From the NCBI GenBank assembly GCA_034509735.1, contig JACGWO010000003.1, positions 37,928,873 through 37,992,872 on the forward strand: a stretch of DNA of 64,000 nucleotides, in the 5' to 3' direction. This document shows positions 1 through 12,019 of the stretch, piece by piece; position 1 is the stretch's first letter, and each line of letters begins with the position of its first letter. The notes under the pieces were generated by a model. It did not search any database and was not told the DNA's origin. It saw nothing but the letters and a program-made list of their open reading frames with translations. The translations under genes and the position numbers were made by a program. This DNA is from Sesamum alatum (taxonomy: Eukaryota; Streptophyta; Magnoliopsida; Lamiales; Pedaliaceae).

Positions 1-846
1 TTTAGTCTGATCAAGCCTTAATTTCGTTAAATTTCTTATGCGAACAACCTTAATTCACCTCAAGACTTAAACATAGCTCATGCCATACACGTGATATTTC
101 TGTTAGAAATTTAACGGAATTAGGGTTGGGACTAAAATTGCAAACTTTCTGTAGTTATGGGGTGCAATGTGATGAGTTCAAAAATGATGGTGACCAAAAT
201 GGCAAAAAAGCTAATTTGTGGGATACAAATTGTAAATTTTTCTTATATATATCTATATCTATCTATATCTATATCTATACTATTATAAAGGTATGAGTGG
301 CTCAAAAGGTTTCTTGTATTTTTAAGAATACGATTATAACCTTATTAATTAGTAGAGACACAATAAGCTATTTAGAGAGTGTTTGGCTAACCTTCTTTAA
401 AACACCTTATTAGATGTTTTAAAAGCTTATGAGATGCTGGATTTTATTTTAAAAATAAGCTCTTAATGCGTTTGAATAAAATAAGATGTTATAACTTATA
501 AGATATTTTAATATCTTATGAGATGTTATGGTGTTTGACATAATAAGCTCTTTATATTGATAAAATGACTCAAAAGGACATGACACCATTGGATCAAGTA
601 AGTAGCTATTTCTCGACATATTTTGCATATATATCTTATTAAAATTAAATACTTTCATAAATATTATACATTAGTTTAACTCCAAATAAAAATTTAATGG
701 ATATTTTTTTTAACAAAATTTGACGAATTGTTACCTATACTGTTTCATCAAAATAACATATATGCACATTCATGCTAATCGAATATTAATATAAATATAT
801 AACTGATTTTTCTTTGTTAATTTCAATGACGAGGTCATATACTTTA

Positions 847-1302
847 TAGGGTAAATTGCATTTACCTCCCAGAGGTATTGCATAATACAAGTACCCCTCG
901 TTGTTTGCAAAATTACAAATACCCCCCTCAAATTAGAAATAATTATGTAATCCCTTGATGGAGATGGAAAAAGTACTATTTTACCCATGCTGATTTTTTT
1001 ATTTTTTAAAAATATATTTGAAAAAATATAAAAAAAAATCCGAGGGTAGGTAAAATAAATAATCGATAGAGAATATTAATAAACAAAAATAATTTAGAAA
1101 AATTTAAAGTTATATAAAATTATAACTTATAATCCAAAAGAGCATTTTGGATAGTTCATTACAAAAATTGGATGGAACCTAACGGAATGGGCTCATTGTT
1201 AGACGTACATTAAAGTCAAGGGGGTATTTGTAATTTTTGAAAAAAAGAGGAGGTATTTATAATTATATCAAATCTTAAGGGAGGTTAATGTAATTTACCC
1301 TA
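847..1302. mobile_element. MITE with GGGTAAATT termini (Mutator-like, copy 1)
   Basis: The ends are inverted repeats: GGGTAAATTGCATTTACC on the left and the complement, GGTTAATGTAATTTACCC, on the right, with further imperfect pairing inside (tracts resembling TTTGCAAAATTACAAATAC). Flanks tactttata and taatttata form a 9 bp target duplication with one mismatch. No coding capacity. Nine-base duplications are typical of Mutator-like elements. Confidence 0.75.
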
Positions 1303-1783
1303 ATTTATATCGTCCCGAATCTATATTTCTTAGTAAATATAATATCAATAACAATCTTATTTTGTTTAACTATAATAATTTATTATTAAATAATTAAACA
1401 TTTTCTCTTCCTTCGAATGCAAGAAAAATAATAGCAAATAAAATTCTTTAAAATAATGTATGAATAATATCATCAGTGCAGGTAATCCATGTAAATATAT
1501 AAGTGCTATTAATTAAAATTTAATGTTCTACAAAAGTCTAAACGTATGAGTCACAAATTTACTTAAAGAGAAATAGAAAATGGAATATAGACAAAATGAT
1601 GAGGATACTTTTATCTTATTAAACATTAATCTTATAAAGCTTATATGATATTTTAAAAAGTTAAGGTCAAGTTAACTTCCTTTTAAAGAGCTTCTGATAT
1701 CTAAAACATCTTATTTTGATATTTTATCAATTCTAAAAAAAATTGTCAAACAATTTTTGAAATTTATAACCTTTTCAAATATC

Positions 1784-2286
1784 TTAGGGTTAATTACACT
1801 TATACCCCCTCTGAGAATGTATAATTACATTTTCCCCTAAAAAAGTTTTGAAATTACACTTACACCCCCTCCGAAAATTCTCTGTTTACACCTGACCCCC
1901 ATCCGTTAGAGTTTGGACGAAAAATGTTCACGTCAACAAAAATAATTACACATAATTTCAATTTTTCCCATCATTTAATATTCTCATGTATATTTTTGTA
2001 CTTATAAGAGGATAAGTGTAACATATATGTATGAAGTGAGGCCAATATTATTATATTTTTTCCTTATAAGTACAAGATTATTGCACGAGAATGTTAAATG
2101 AGAGGTAAAATTGAAAATTTATGTAATTATTTTTGTTGAAATGAACATTTTCCGCCCAAACTTTAACGAATGGAGGTCAGGTGTAAATAAAGAATTTTTA
2201 GAGGGGGTGTAAATATAATTTGAAAACTTTTTTGAGGGAAAGTGTAATTATATATTTTCAGATGAGGTCTAAATATAATTAACCCA
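1784..2286. mobile_element. MITE with GGGTTAATTACAC termini, nested insertion
   Basis: A palindromic element of about 500 bp that starts GGGTTAATTACACTTATACC and ends with the complementary TATAATTAACCC. It is flanked on both sides by aatatctta, a 9 bp target duplication. The host sequence on both sides (CTTATAAGATGTTTT-like) belongs to another inverted-repeat family, so this is an insertion inside an older element. Non-coding. Confidence 0.75.
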
Positions 2287-2458
2287 ATATCTTATAAGAT
2301 GTTTTGAGATCGGATTGCGTGTGCTCAGATATTGATTAACTTGACTAATTACATTAGAGTAGCTAATTAATATGATTGGTACACTATAATGGCTGGTACG
2401 ATGGACGTTGACTCAACAATTAAATAAATAGATGGGAAATTAATTGGATTTGGCATTG

Positions 2459-2570
2459 TGTCTTCCTTGGGACAGCCTAATGGCTCGGGCACAAGATTTT
2501 GCTATAGAAAATTTTGCATTCGAACCTTAGATGTGTGTTTGTGTTGGGTGCGTGAGCAAAAAAAAAAAAG
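2459..2570 (+). mobile_element. tRNA-derived SINE with poly(A) tail
   Basis: The element has an A-box-like segment (AGCCTAATGGCTCGGGC) near 2473, a B-box-like segment (GCATTCGAACC) near 2517, and ends in a run of 12 A. It is flanked by a 15 bp direct repeat, ttggatttggcattg at 2444-2458 and ttggatttgacattg at 2571-2585 (one mismatch), as expected for target-primed insertion. Short, non-coding, transcribed by RNA polymerase III in other SINE families. Confidence 0.75.
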
Positions 2571-3314
2571 TTGGATTTGACATTGATATGAAGTCGAGGT
2601 GGGAGAAATTTCTGGTAGTATATTCAGACCTAAACTATAATCCTTCAATACTTAATTTAGTAAAAATTGGAACGAGGATAATTCAAATGATAGGCATGCT
2701 GTAAAATGGAATATACCTGGCATACCGGAGGGTTGTGTATTTGCAATAGTGGCTTGATTATATGACCAGTTGAGATCCGTTGATAAAAAAAATATGATCA
2801 GACAAACTATTGAGAAAATGACGACTTTCTGCAGAAAGTGATGACTTTTTACCAAAAACTGTCAGAATCAAAGTCAGCTATTACTTTAGAATTTTGTTTT
2901 GCATTTAATTATTTGTGTACCAAATTCTATGATTATCAACAAGCGTTTTCGCCTATACAAAAACTTGTAATATGATTTTATTCAAGTGAATATTGAGCAA
3001 CAAAGTTAGAGTAAAAGTTTATAAGATATTTTCATCTTCTCTCTTCCTCAAAAGTATTGGATCTACCATTGCTTCCAACAATGACACCATGATCGATGAT
3101 GTCATTAGGTTGAGCTTGATTCAAATTAACCCGTAGAAAATTCGCTGGGTTTTGAAGTTATTTGGTTATTTCTATGATGATACTTAGGGGTACTATTAAT
3201 ATACGATATGTGGTCCCCACACCAGGTATTTACTATCTATTTAATTTCTTGAACGATTTTTCTTTCGATACTTCATTTCTTCTACGCCAAATTAATATTT
3301 CGTTTAGAATATAT

Positions 3315-3322
3315 TATAAATA
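3315..3322 (+). promoter_or_regulatory. Possible TATA box of the cyclase gene
   Basis: TATAAATA lies about 50 bp before the proposed ATG at 3372. The spacing would give a very short 5' leader. In such AT-rich DNA a chance match is quite possible, and a leader intron further upstream is not excluded. Confidence 0.3.
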
Positions 3323-3371
3323 CATGAACTCAACTCATTCGATTGAAAAGTTAAAAAGAAAAGATTTTAGA

Positions 3372-6300
3372 ATGTGGACGTTGAAGATCGGAGATCAGGG
3401 GTCAAGCCCCTGGCTGCGCTCCGTAAACGAACACGTGGGGCGGCAGTGGTGGGAGTTTGATCCCTGTCTCGGCTCTCCGGAAGAGGTGGCTGAGATTGAG
3501 AAGCTCCGGCAGGAATTTCATAACCATCGCTTTCAGAACAAACATTCCTCTGATCTGCTGATGAGACTTCAAGTTCAGTGAGGCACAAAATTTAACTTAA
3601 TTCCTCCCTAGTGTGTGTGTGTATTTTTTGTAAATAAAAATGATCATATACATTTAGGGTTAAATACACTTTACCCCTGAATTATCCTTGATGTAACATT
3701 TACCCCCTAAACTATTAAATATAACACTTAGGCCCTAATTGGACAAAATTGCCCCTCATGCCTGGAATAATTATATATTATTTTTAATATATTTTAGCAT
3801 TTTGCACATTAAATCATCACCAAGTTATTATTTAACTATTTTTTTAAGTGAAGCATTTAAATTAAAAATGATGTAATAAGTTAATATATATAATAGATAC
3901 ACAACAATGTAATACCTCAACAAAAAATTATTTTACATGAATTTTTTTTGTATATTTATTGTACGCACTCATTACTTAACTTAAAGTTTTTTTTGTTTAT
4001 TTACTTTACAATTTGAACTATTTTACGAACTCAAAATAAGTAATGAATGAGTACAATAAATACACAAAAAAACTTTTATGTAAAAAGATTTTGTTAATTT
4101 TGTAAAAAAGATTAAGTTATTAACTATTTATATTTTTAATAAGAATGAGTAATTACAAATCCATTTTTTAAATATATTTTCTTTAAAAAATATGAAAAAG
4201 TATATTTATTAATCTTTTTTCCTTAAAAGTGCTTAATTTTTTATTAAGCATATATATTGTCAATTTTTTTTTAAAAATATATGAGTTCTTGGGATATTAT
4301 ATTTGTTGTATATCGATTATATATATATATTAATTTATTATACCAATGTTCACTTATTAAAAGGCATGAGGGGCAATTTTGTCCAACCGAAAGGGTAAGT
4401 GTCACATATGATAGTTTAGGGGGGTAAATGTTACTGCAAGGATAATGGGGGGGGGGGGGGGGCAAAGTGTATTTAACCCTATATATTTATACAAAAGAAC
4501 AATTAGAAATAATTTTTTTTTGAGTCCATCAAATGCAATTATATCATGAATTTCAATTATCAACAATCAATCAGTTATAAATATAAAGGCCCCCTTTAGT
4601 TCGTATTATTGGACATGATAAGATTGCATGTCATACATAATCTCACGTTGATTCACAGTACTAGAACCCAATATTAATATCTCAGATCTTAGCAATGCTA
4701 ATTCATGATAGGACCAAAAGTATCACATGTTCAGTTTAATGGGACTAAAATACAATAATTTTCCCTCTATTTTGCTTTACGCATGTGACTTTTCCCTCCA
4801 ATCAGAGGACATAACGGATATGTCTCACCGTTATAAAAAAAAATCGATTTTTCAATTTAACGATAATAGTTCTATAGAAAGTTGCAGGATAAAAATGATC
4901 ACCGCCCAATAAACAAAAATAACATTTAACCAACTAATTTTCACGACAGCTAAACTTACAACTTTTTCTATAATTTTTTCACAAAGCTATTGCAAAACCC
5001 TTGGAAGATCCCTTAAGCATCATCTTTCATGCAACTTTGAGCCTTGAATTCATTTGAATAATGGTCAGTTGTCGAAGGAGAAGGCGAGCACCACGAATCT
5101 GCCCCAACTCAAAGTGGAAGCCGTCGAAGAGATTACGGAAGACATAGTAGCCAACACACTGAGGAGAGCCATCACTTTCCACTCAACTCTGCAAGCTCAT
5201 GATGGTCATTGGCCCGGAGACTCCGCAGGCCCGATGTTTGTAATGCCTATCCTGGTGAGCACTGATCAACAAGGTGTTTTTCGATCTTTAAGTTGTTTGT
5301 TTAATTTCCTGAATCAACTTTATCGACAGGTCATTGTGTTATCTATCACTGGAGCATTAGATGCTGTGTTGTCGACAGAACACAAGCGTGAGATGCGTCG
5401 CTACCTCTACAATCATCAGGTCTGTCTCTCAAGACTCTCAATATTTGCTGTTGTTTTAACTATGACCGAAAATTCGGACAAGGTCTTTAAGACAAGTATA
5501 TATATATATAAGTCATTGCTAGCCTCAAAGAGTGAAATGCGAATTGAATATCTCAGTTGTAGGTCAGTAGGTCGTAAGATAGAACCAGAAAGGTCGAGAG
5601 AGAAATGATAATGAATGTTGTAAGAATATTAGGGCAGCCAAAAGTTGTACCAGTTGCATGCAGGGGGCTATTAATAGATTTCACCCAATTATACGATTAT
5701 ACGTGAACTACATACATCAAAATCAATGGTCACGGTAAGTCAGTACATATAAGTGATTAGGATGTACCAGGGTCGGGTTGTAAAGACCTTGAATTAATGA
5801 ACCAAATCCAGAGCTTGTCTGAAGATCGTACGTATTCTGCCGAAAGGTCACTTTCGTAAGATATTCCAACCTCAACATTGATTTTTAACCATGTCAAATG
5901 TTACAGAAGCCATAGCTAACAATCAATGCAAAACCGTGGTTAATTAGCATTAGCCACGATCTTTTAGTTTTGACCATGCTAATTAACTATGACAATTTGA
6001 ACATGTAATGCAACAGAACAGAGACGGTGGATGGGGTTTCCACATTGAGGGTCCAAGCACCATGTTTGGTTCTGTTATGAGCTACGTTACGTTGAGGTTG
6101 CTCGGTGAAGGAGCAAACGACGGAGATGGAGCCATGGAGAAAGGGAGACAGTGGATTTTGGATCATGGAGATGCTACTGCACTAACTTCATGGGGAAAAA
6201 TATGGCTCTCAGTTCAGAATTTCTTCGTCTATACTGTTGATTCCATTGCGAAACTCTGCATACAGCAGCTATCAGTTCTTACGGTTTGTTCTTTTCTGGT

Positions 6301-9300
6301 TGTGTTAGGCACTTGGAGCTTTCGAATGGTCTGGAAACAATCCTACACCACCTGAGATTTGGCTTCTTCCGTATTTTCTCCCGTTCCATCCAGGTAAACG
6401 TTTATCAATGTTTCGTTTCTTTCTGTTTGTTCTCCAGGAAATGGTAAAAAGATCAAAGCTCTCTTGGTAACAGCATTATCTGTTGAAGGAAGCACGTTTT
6501 CTGGCTAGTCGAATCATTCTATTTTAAGCCTTTTGGTCATCGAAAAATGCATTGTTGCTTTAAAGGCTTTGTTCAATATGAACTACGATTCTGCAGGGCG
6601 GATATGGTGCCATTGTCGAATGGTTTATCTTCCGTTGTCCTACTTGTATGGTAAAAGGTTCGTCGGCCCAATTACACCCACGGTTCTGTCTTTGAGGAAA
6701 GAGCTCTATACAGTTCCATACCATAAAATAGACTGGAGGAGAGTACGCAACAAATGTGCAAAGGTTGGTGAGAGCCATACGTTGATTCATGCACTACAAA
6801 AATTGATTATTCCTGACATTATAAATAAGCACAGCTAAAAAGCTAAGGTAAATTAATGTTATCAACTATGGTCAAATAAATTAATGTGAAAACTTAAATA
6901 TTGACTAGCATACATCTGCATTGATCTTAGCTATGGCCAAAGTATTTATTATGGTTCTTAGTTATGTTCAAAACATTTTTCTCATGGGTTTTGGCCGTGA
7001 TTAATGTTTTGGTGCGCTTGATAAAAGAACAATTCATATATAGCCATTGTATAGCTGTTACGAATTCTCCATGGTTTTTCGCTTTTGGTTATGGTAATTA
7101 GCCCTGATAAAAAAAGTCGTATTTCTTGTAGCATGGATGAAAATTCTAAGTTTCTCTCGTCGCTCGGCATCATTGCAGGAAGATCTGTACTATCCACACC
7201 CTCTTGTGCAGGATATACTTTGGGCGTCTCTTGATATTGTCGAACGTGTCTTAACGTGTTGGCCTGGAAACAAACTGAGAGAGAAGGCTCTCCGCACCGT
7301 TAAGGAGCATATACATTATGAAGATGAGAACTCTCGTTACGTATGCTTAGGCCCTGTGAACAAGGTATGCTTTTGATTTAGGAATGAGTTGAGACTCCTC
7401 TGAAAAATCGAGAATGTTGTCATAAAACTGATTTCGGAGAAAAGATATGTGGCATTGCTGGATGTACATCAATACTTAATTTTTCAGATGTTGAATATGC
7501 TTTGTTGCTGGGTGGAAGATCCCAATTCAGAAGCTTTCAAGCTACATATACCAAGAATTTATGATTACCTGTGGCTTGCAGAAGATGGCATGAAAGTGCA
7601 GGTTTGCTGTATTATAAGCTCTAAAATCATCTTCTAAGATATATGAGCTTACAAGATTTAAATAACTCCGTCAAATAACCTCTCTAATTCACTTTGATTT
7701 ACTTTTGACGGTTGTTTGCAATGTTATAATTCACTGCAGGGATACAACGGAAGCCAATTATGGGACACTGCATTTGCTGTTCAAGCAATAGTTTCAACGG
7801 GGCTTGGTGAAGAATTTGCCCCAACTTTAAGAAAAGCACATGCATACATAAAGAACACGCAGGTCGGAAATTCATTGATGCATGTTTATATTTCCTTACT
7901 ATTCTTGCTTGTGATATTCATATGTTAGTTATCTCTGACTTCCATTTCTTTGATTTAAAGGTGTTGGAAAATTTTCCGGGCAATCTAGACCTTTGGTATC
8001 GTCACATTTCCAAAGGTGCTTGGCCATTTTCGACTGCTGACCACGGTTGGCCTGTTTCGGATTGCACAGCTGAGGGGCTCAAAGTAATAAGTTCTTGAAT
8101 CTAAAGAGTGAATTTCTTTAACTAACTGTAGTCTACATTTCACTGGTAACTGTGCCTGTTATTTTAGGCAGTTCTGCTGTTATTGGAATTCCCAGCAGAA
8201 AACGTCGGCGAACCATTGGATGCAGAGCGATTATTTGATGCTGTAAATGTTATCCTTTCATTACAGGTACTACATTTTGTGATTAGACTTGCCTGACTTG
8301 ATAAGGAATGATTGTGGGTTTATTTTCTTCTGCCAATGTGAGGACTGTGTTAGTGGACAATTTATAAATACTCTTTAACATATGTTCCGGGGGCATGCCT
8401 TAAGGCGTGGTGGTTGATCGGAGCAGAAACTACTAGACTTTATACAACCAAATAAACAAAAAGGAAAAAGAAAAGCTAATTGATCATAAGATACCTAATC
8501 CATATCATATGAGTTGTAGCATTTTATTTTTGTTTTTTGGCACAAGAATGAAAAGGTGATGCCTCGCAGTCCCACCAAGGAAATTCTGATTGTTTCAATG
8601 CAGTAACCTAAGTTCCTATATAACGGATTCATAGAGGCGCTACCACGAGTCTGTCATGAGCTGGATCGAACCAAAAGTCTATACAATGACTCAAATCCAT
8701 GTCAATAACGTGGCGTCATTCAACCTTTACCGTTAGACCACAATGTCTGGTGGTCCATAGGAAATGCAGTCTCATTATTCAAGGGACTTACTTCATAACT
8801 GCATTGAACGACTAACTCAGAACTCAAATATCATAAATAAATGCACACATGTCTGCTAACTGAGCAAATATTTCCTGGCTTACTGTTCAGAACAATGATG
8901 GTGGCTTTGCAACATACGAATGCACGAGATCCTACAGTTGGTTGGAGGTACTTTGTTCCATGTACACACCTTATATTAGACAGACTATATAGCATTTGTT
9001 CCCTTTAATCCTATCTATCCGAACAATGTTGAGTACTATGATGCCGTGTTACCTGCTGGTCATTTTACATCCATATTTTCGACTGCTTTTATTGCATTAT
9101 TTAGACACAAACTTGATTAGTTTCAGTTATCAATTTTTGTTCCGTTCCCCTGAACTTTGTGTTATGTTTTTCTGACAGCTAATGAATCCTGCTGAAACTT
9201 TTGCTGACATTATGATCGACTATTCGTAAGATATCCGTGCTTCTGCATTATTTTAAGTTTGTTCTTTGACTTTCATGTATCACATGGAATTGCTAGGAAA

Positions 9301-11458
9301 ATCAATTAGAGGGTTACAAATAGCAAAAGAATTTGATTCATTTTACCTCCAAACTTCAGTTCAGATACATGTAAAAGTTAAGAAACTTAACAACTCCAGT
9401 CATTCGTAAACAGAGATAGAACGGTAAAGATGGAGATGGATGCTACCTTCCAGCAACCTTTTGATTAATTTGTACCTAAACGGTTTTGCAGCAATGTGGA
9501 ATGCACGTCGGCTGCTATTCAAGCATTGACAGCATTTAAGCAGTTATACCCGGGGCACAGAGAAGCAGAAGTGGAATCTTGTATTGAAAAAGCTGCCAAG
9601 TTCATAGAAAAGATTCAAGCAAAAGATGGCTCCTGGTCAGTTTCCCTTTTCTCCTTTGTTGCTACCTCTTCCATCACGCCGGACAGGTTCGGATTTGGGC
9701 GAAGAATTTGAAGAAAGAATTTCAAATTCTCTGTATAAAATGAATTTAAGCCCATAAAACTGCTTCTAAATATAGCAATCCGTCAATGCAAATACAAGAT
9801 TAAATTACTTGAGAATCGACGAGACGTGATGTGATGTGATGTGAATGTATGACTGCTCTCTGTGAACATCTGTTTTTCAATGTAAGAAAGTTTGCAACAG
9901 GTATGGCTCTTGGGGAGTCTGCTTCACTTACGGAACATGGTTTGGAGTGAAAGGGTTGGTGGCTGGTGGGCGTAGTTTGAGTAATTGCTTTGGCATCCGC
10001 AAGGCCTGTGATTTTCTGTTGTCTAAGCAGCTTCCTTGTGGTGGTTGGGGAGAGAGTTATCTGTCCTGTCAAAACAAGGTTGGAACCTTCAGATCCTTTG
10101 TGCTTTTTCTCTTGTGCTGATTCTTCAGAAACTCTACAGCCAATCTGTCATGTTTCAAAATGAAGATCTGTTAGTTGTGAGCAATGATAGTGACCTGAAG
10201 TTGATAGATATAGATTAAGAATATTGGTGTAGGCTACACCGTGTAGCACCCTCTCCATAAATACATTCCATTTCATAAGAAATTCACATTTAACCCAATG
10301 AAATAAGCCCTATTTTCACTTGAGAGAAGTCTTCGAAATTGCTATTCGAGACTTTAGGGGGCTTCTTGTATCCTAGAAATGAACAGTCATATCAACACGG
10401 TAGCAAGTTATAGCAGGGGTAATTATCACTTTAAGGAAAATATGTGTTATCCACGCCTCAAGTCTAAATTCATTTTGCTTCTTTCTTGTTCTTTTCTTTT
10501 TCTAACATTATCTGCACAGGTATACTCAAATCTTGAAGGCAACAGGTCTCATGTGGTAAATACAGCATGGGCTTTGCTGGCTCTCATAGAAGCTGGACAG
10601 GTAAAATGCAATCACCATCTTCTCCTCTTGTTCTTGTTTCATGCCTGCACTAGCAATTTTCTTCTGGATTTTACACAGACCAATCAGGTTTTAGTCTAGT
10701 GGCTAACGCGGAGGTCCCACAAGTCCATGTATTCGAATTCCACTAAATGTATGGACATTTGTCCTACTTTACAAGAGTTCATCATAATTTATCAAAAGGC
10801 CATTTATAGATGGTTTTATTCGGATTGACTCCCATAATCATGAGTTAGAATTTATTAGTTTCTATGACGGTGTATGTTTCAGAAGAATTCATATTCTCAT
10901 CTTCTTGCTTGCGTGCAGGCTGAGAGAGATCCGTTGCCATTGCATCGTGCAGCAAAAGTGTTAATAAATAGTCAATGCGAAAATGGAGATTTCCCACAAG
11001 AGGTGATCGAATATGTTACTTTGCTGTTTCTAGTTTAGTTACGAGCTGAATGGTTTGGATACGTACGTTTATCTGATTACGCGTTATGCCAGTATCCTGA
11101 TCACGGACGAAAGAAGAGTCTTGTCAAACTGAATCAAACTTGATGAATTTATGACACAAAGATTAGGATAAAAATCAGAGATAGATAAATATATCAGACA
11201 TGCACTCTGCCTCAGATTTTGTTTCACCTTATGTTTCATTAGTCTCGACGTGATCTTGTGTTTGCATGCGCTTTCTCTTCAGCAAGACGATGACCGGCCT
11301 AACATTTCTCTCGTGTATATCAGGAGATCATCGGGGTTTTCAGTAAGAATTGTACGACTACATACGCTGCTTACAGGAATATATTCCCGATCTGGGCTCT
11401 TGGAGAATATCGCTGTCAGGTTCTACTTAGCCAACGAACAGTTGCTGATGAATCTTGA
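3372..11458 (+). CDS. Oxidosqualene cyclase, cycloartenol synthase-type, with altered active site
   Basis: Cyclises 2,3-oxidosqualene at the ER membrane. Eighteen exons rebuilt by homology and GT-AG sites: 3372-3572, 5069-5254, 5330-5419, 6017-6211, 6309-6393, 6597-6763, 7179-7364, 7488-7601, 7740-7862, 7961-8083, 8168-8266, 8891-8947, 9179-9225, 9492-9635, 9901-10078, 10520-10600, 10919-11002, 11324-11458. Sum 2295 nt, 764 aa, every phase consistent, usual family length. The start MWTLKI and the end [11 protein letters not shown] match cycloartenol synthases. Seen: catalytic DCTAE (Asp483), Tyr410, His477, and QW-type repeats such as [10 protein letters not shown] and [10 protein letters not shown]. 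Unusual: [10 protein letters not shown] where the family has WPGDYGGPMF (Ser at the Tyr118 equivalent), Val481 instead of Ile, NRDGGWG instead of NEDGGWG, and [11 protein letters not shown] instead of NCMITYAAYRN. The family call is firm. The product is uncertain: cycloartenol, lanosterol, parkeol, a cucurbitadienol-like product or a mixture are all possible. Exons 1 and 4 use GTTCAG donors. Confidence 0.93.
3657..4479. mobile_element. MITE with GGGTTAAATACAC termini in cyclase intron 1
   Basis: An 823 bp palindromic element with left end GGGTTAAATACACTTTACCC and right end GCAAAGTGTATTTAACCC. Flanks tatacattta and tatatattta give a 9-10 bp target duplication with one mismatch. The inner arms also pair (GGGGCAATTTTGTCC near 4373 is complementary to a tract near 3738). 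A run of 16 G at 4447-4462 replaces the shorter C tract of the left arm. It sits in the 1.5 kb first intron of the cyclase. Non-coding. Confidence 0.75.
8520..8752 (-). mobile_element. SINE-like element in cyclase intron 11
   Basis: On the minus strand there is an A-box-like TGGTCTAACGGTAAAGG (8725-8741 region) followed by a B-box GGTTCGATCC (8663-8672), the layout of tRNA-derived SINEs. A T-rich tract at 8522-8539 would be the A-rich tail. I do not see a clean target duplication, so the boundaries are approximate. Confidence 0.55.
10690..10880 (+). mobile_element. SINE-like element in cyclase intron 16
   Basis: TAGTCTAGTGGCTAACG at about 10692 resembles a pol III A box, and GTATTCGAATTCC about 40 bases later resembles a B box. 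The body that follows matches no coding sequence. The right boundary is a guess and no target duplication is seen. Confidence 0.4.
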
Positions 11459-12019
11459 AGTTAGCTTTCGCGTTTTTTAACTATGGACTATCCTATCTTC
11501 GATGTGTGTCCCGTTGCAGCTGATCTTGGAAACTTGTTGGTTTTGGTTTTGAATGGAGACTGTTTTTGTTATATTAATTTTCGTTATGTATCTTTTGCAT
11601 TTTGACTTTTTAATGTTTTATCTTTTTAGAGTAACAATTAAGTTTTGTAACTTCTAATTTTCGCGATCTTGTTATCCTAAAAAGATACGGGCCAAAAATA
11701 CGTTTAAGCCCTGCGTTATAAATATGAAACCTACTAATCACAAAGAAGAAAACACAAGATCTTACGGCTCAAAACACGATTAACTGTATTGAGAAGTACT
11801 ACCAAGGAACTTGGATAATTTATGAGTGTTGTGTATGCATGTTAGAAGAAAACATTGATTCCCTTCTCTTGATGGACGAAAAATCACTGAATCAGCTTTC
11901 TTATTACTGAAAATAAGGTTGGAAAAAAGGTTCCTGTAGTAACAAAATGGAATGCAAAAGGTACAACTGCACTAGACGCTTTAGTTTCAAGATAGGGTAC
12001 AATATCTTAACTGCAGGCT
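11459..12019. other. Convergent spacer between cyclase and kinase genes
   Basis: Only 561 bp separate the two stop codons, so both 3' untranslated regions and both polyadenylation regions must lie here and the transcripts may overlap. No other coding or structural feature is visible. Confidence 0.6.

Larger units (their letters stand above)
1..3371. other. Intergenic region upstream of the cyclase, repeat-rich
   Basis: No convincing coding region is visible on either strand. The stretch holds a TATCTA-type simple repeat near 245-290, fragments of an element with GTGTTTGGC ends (from about 376, and around 1595-1783 and 2287-2330), two MITEs (847-1302 and 1784-2286) and a SINE (2459-2570). The short open frames in it are AT-rich and resemble nothing known. 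Whether another cyclase gene lies further left cannot be seen. Confidence 0.7.

Noticed and set aside
3162..3371. N-terminal extension of the cyclase exon 1 frame to 3162
   Set aside because: The 70 extra codons are AT-rich and unlike any cyclase; MWTLKI at 3372 is the family start.
10690..10745. Possible tRNA gene in cyclase intron 16
   Set aside because: A- and B-box-like words are present but the cloverleaf cannot be formed; listed as SINE-like instead.
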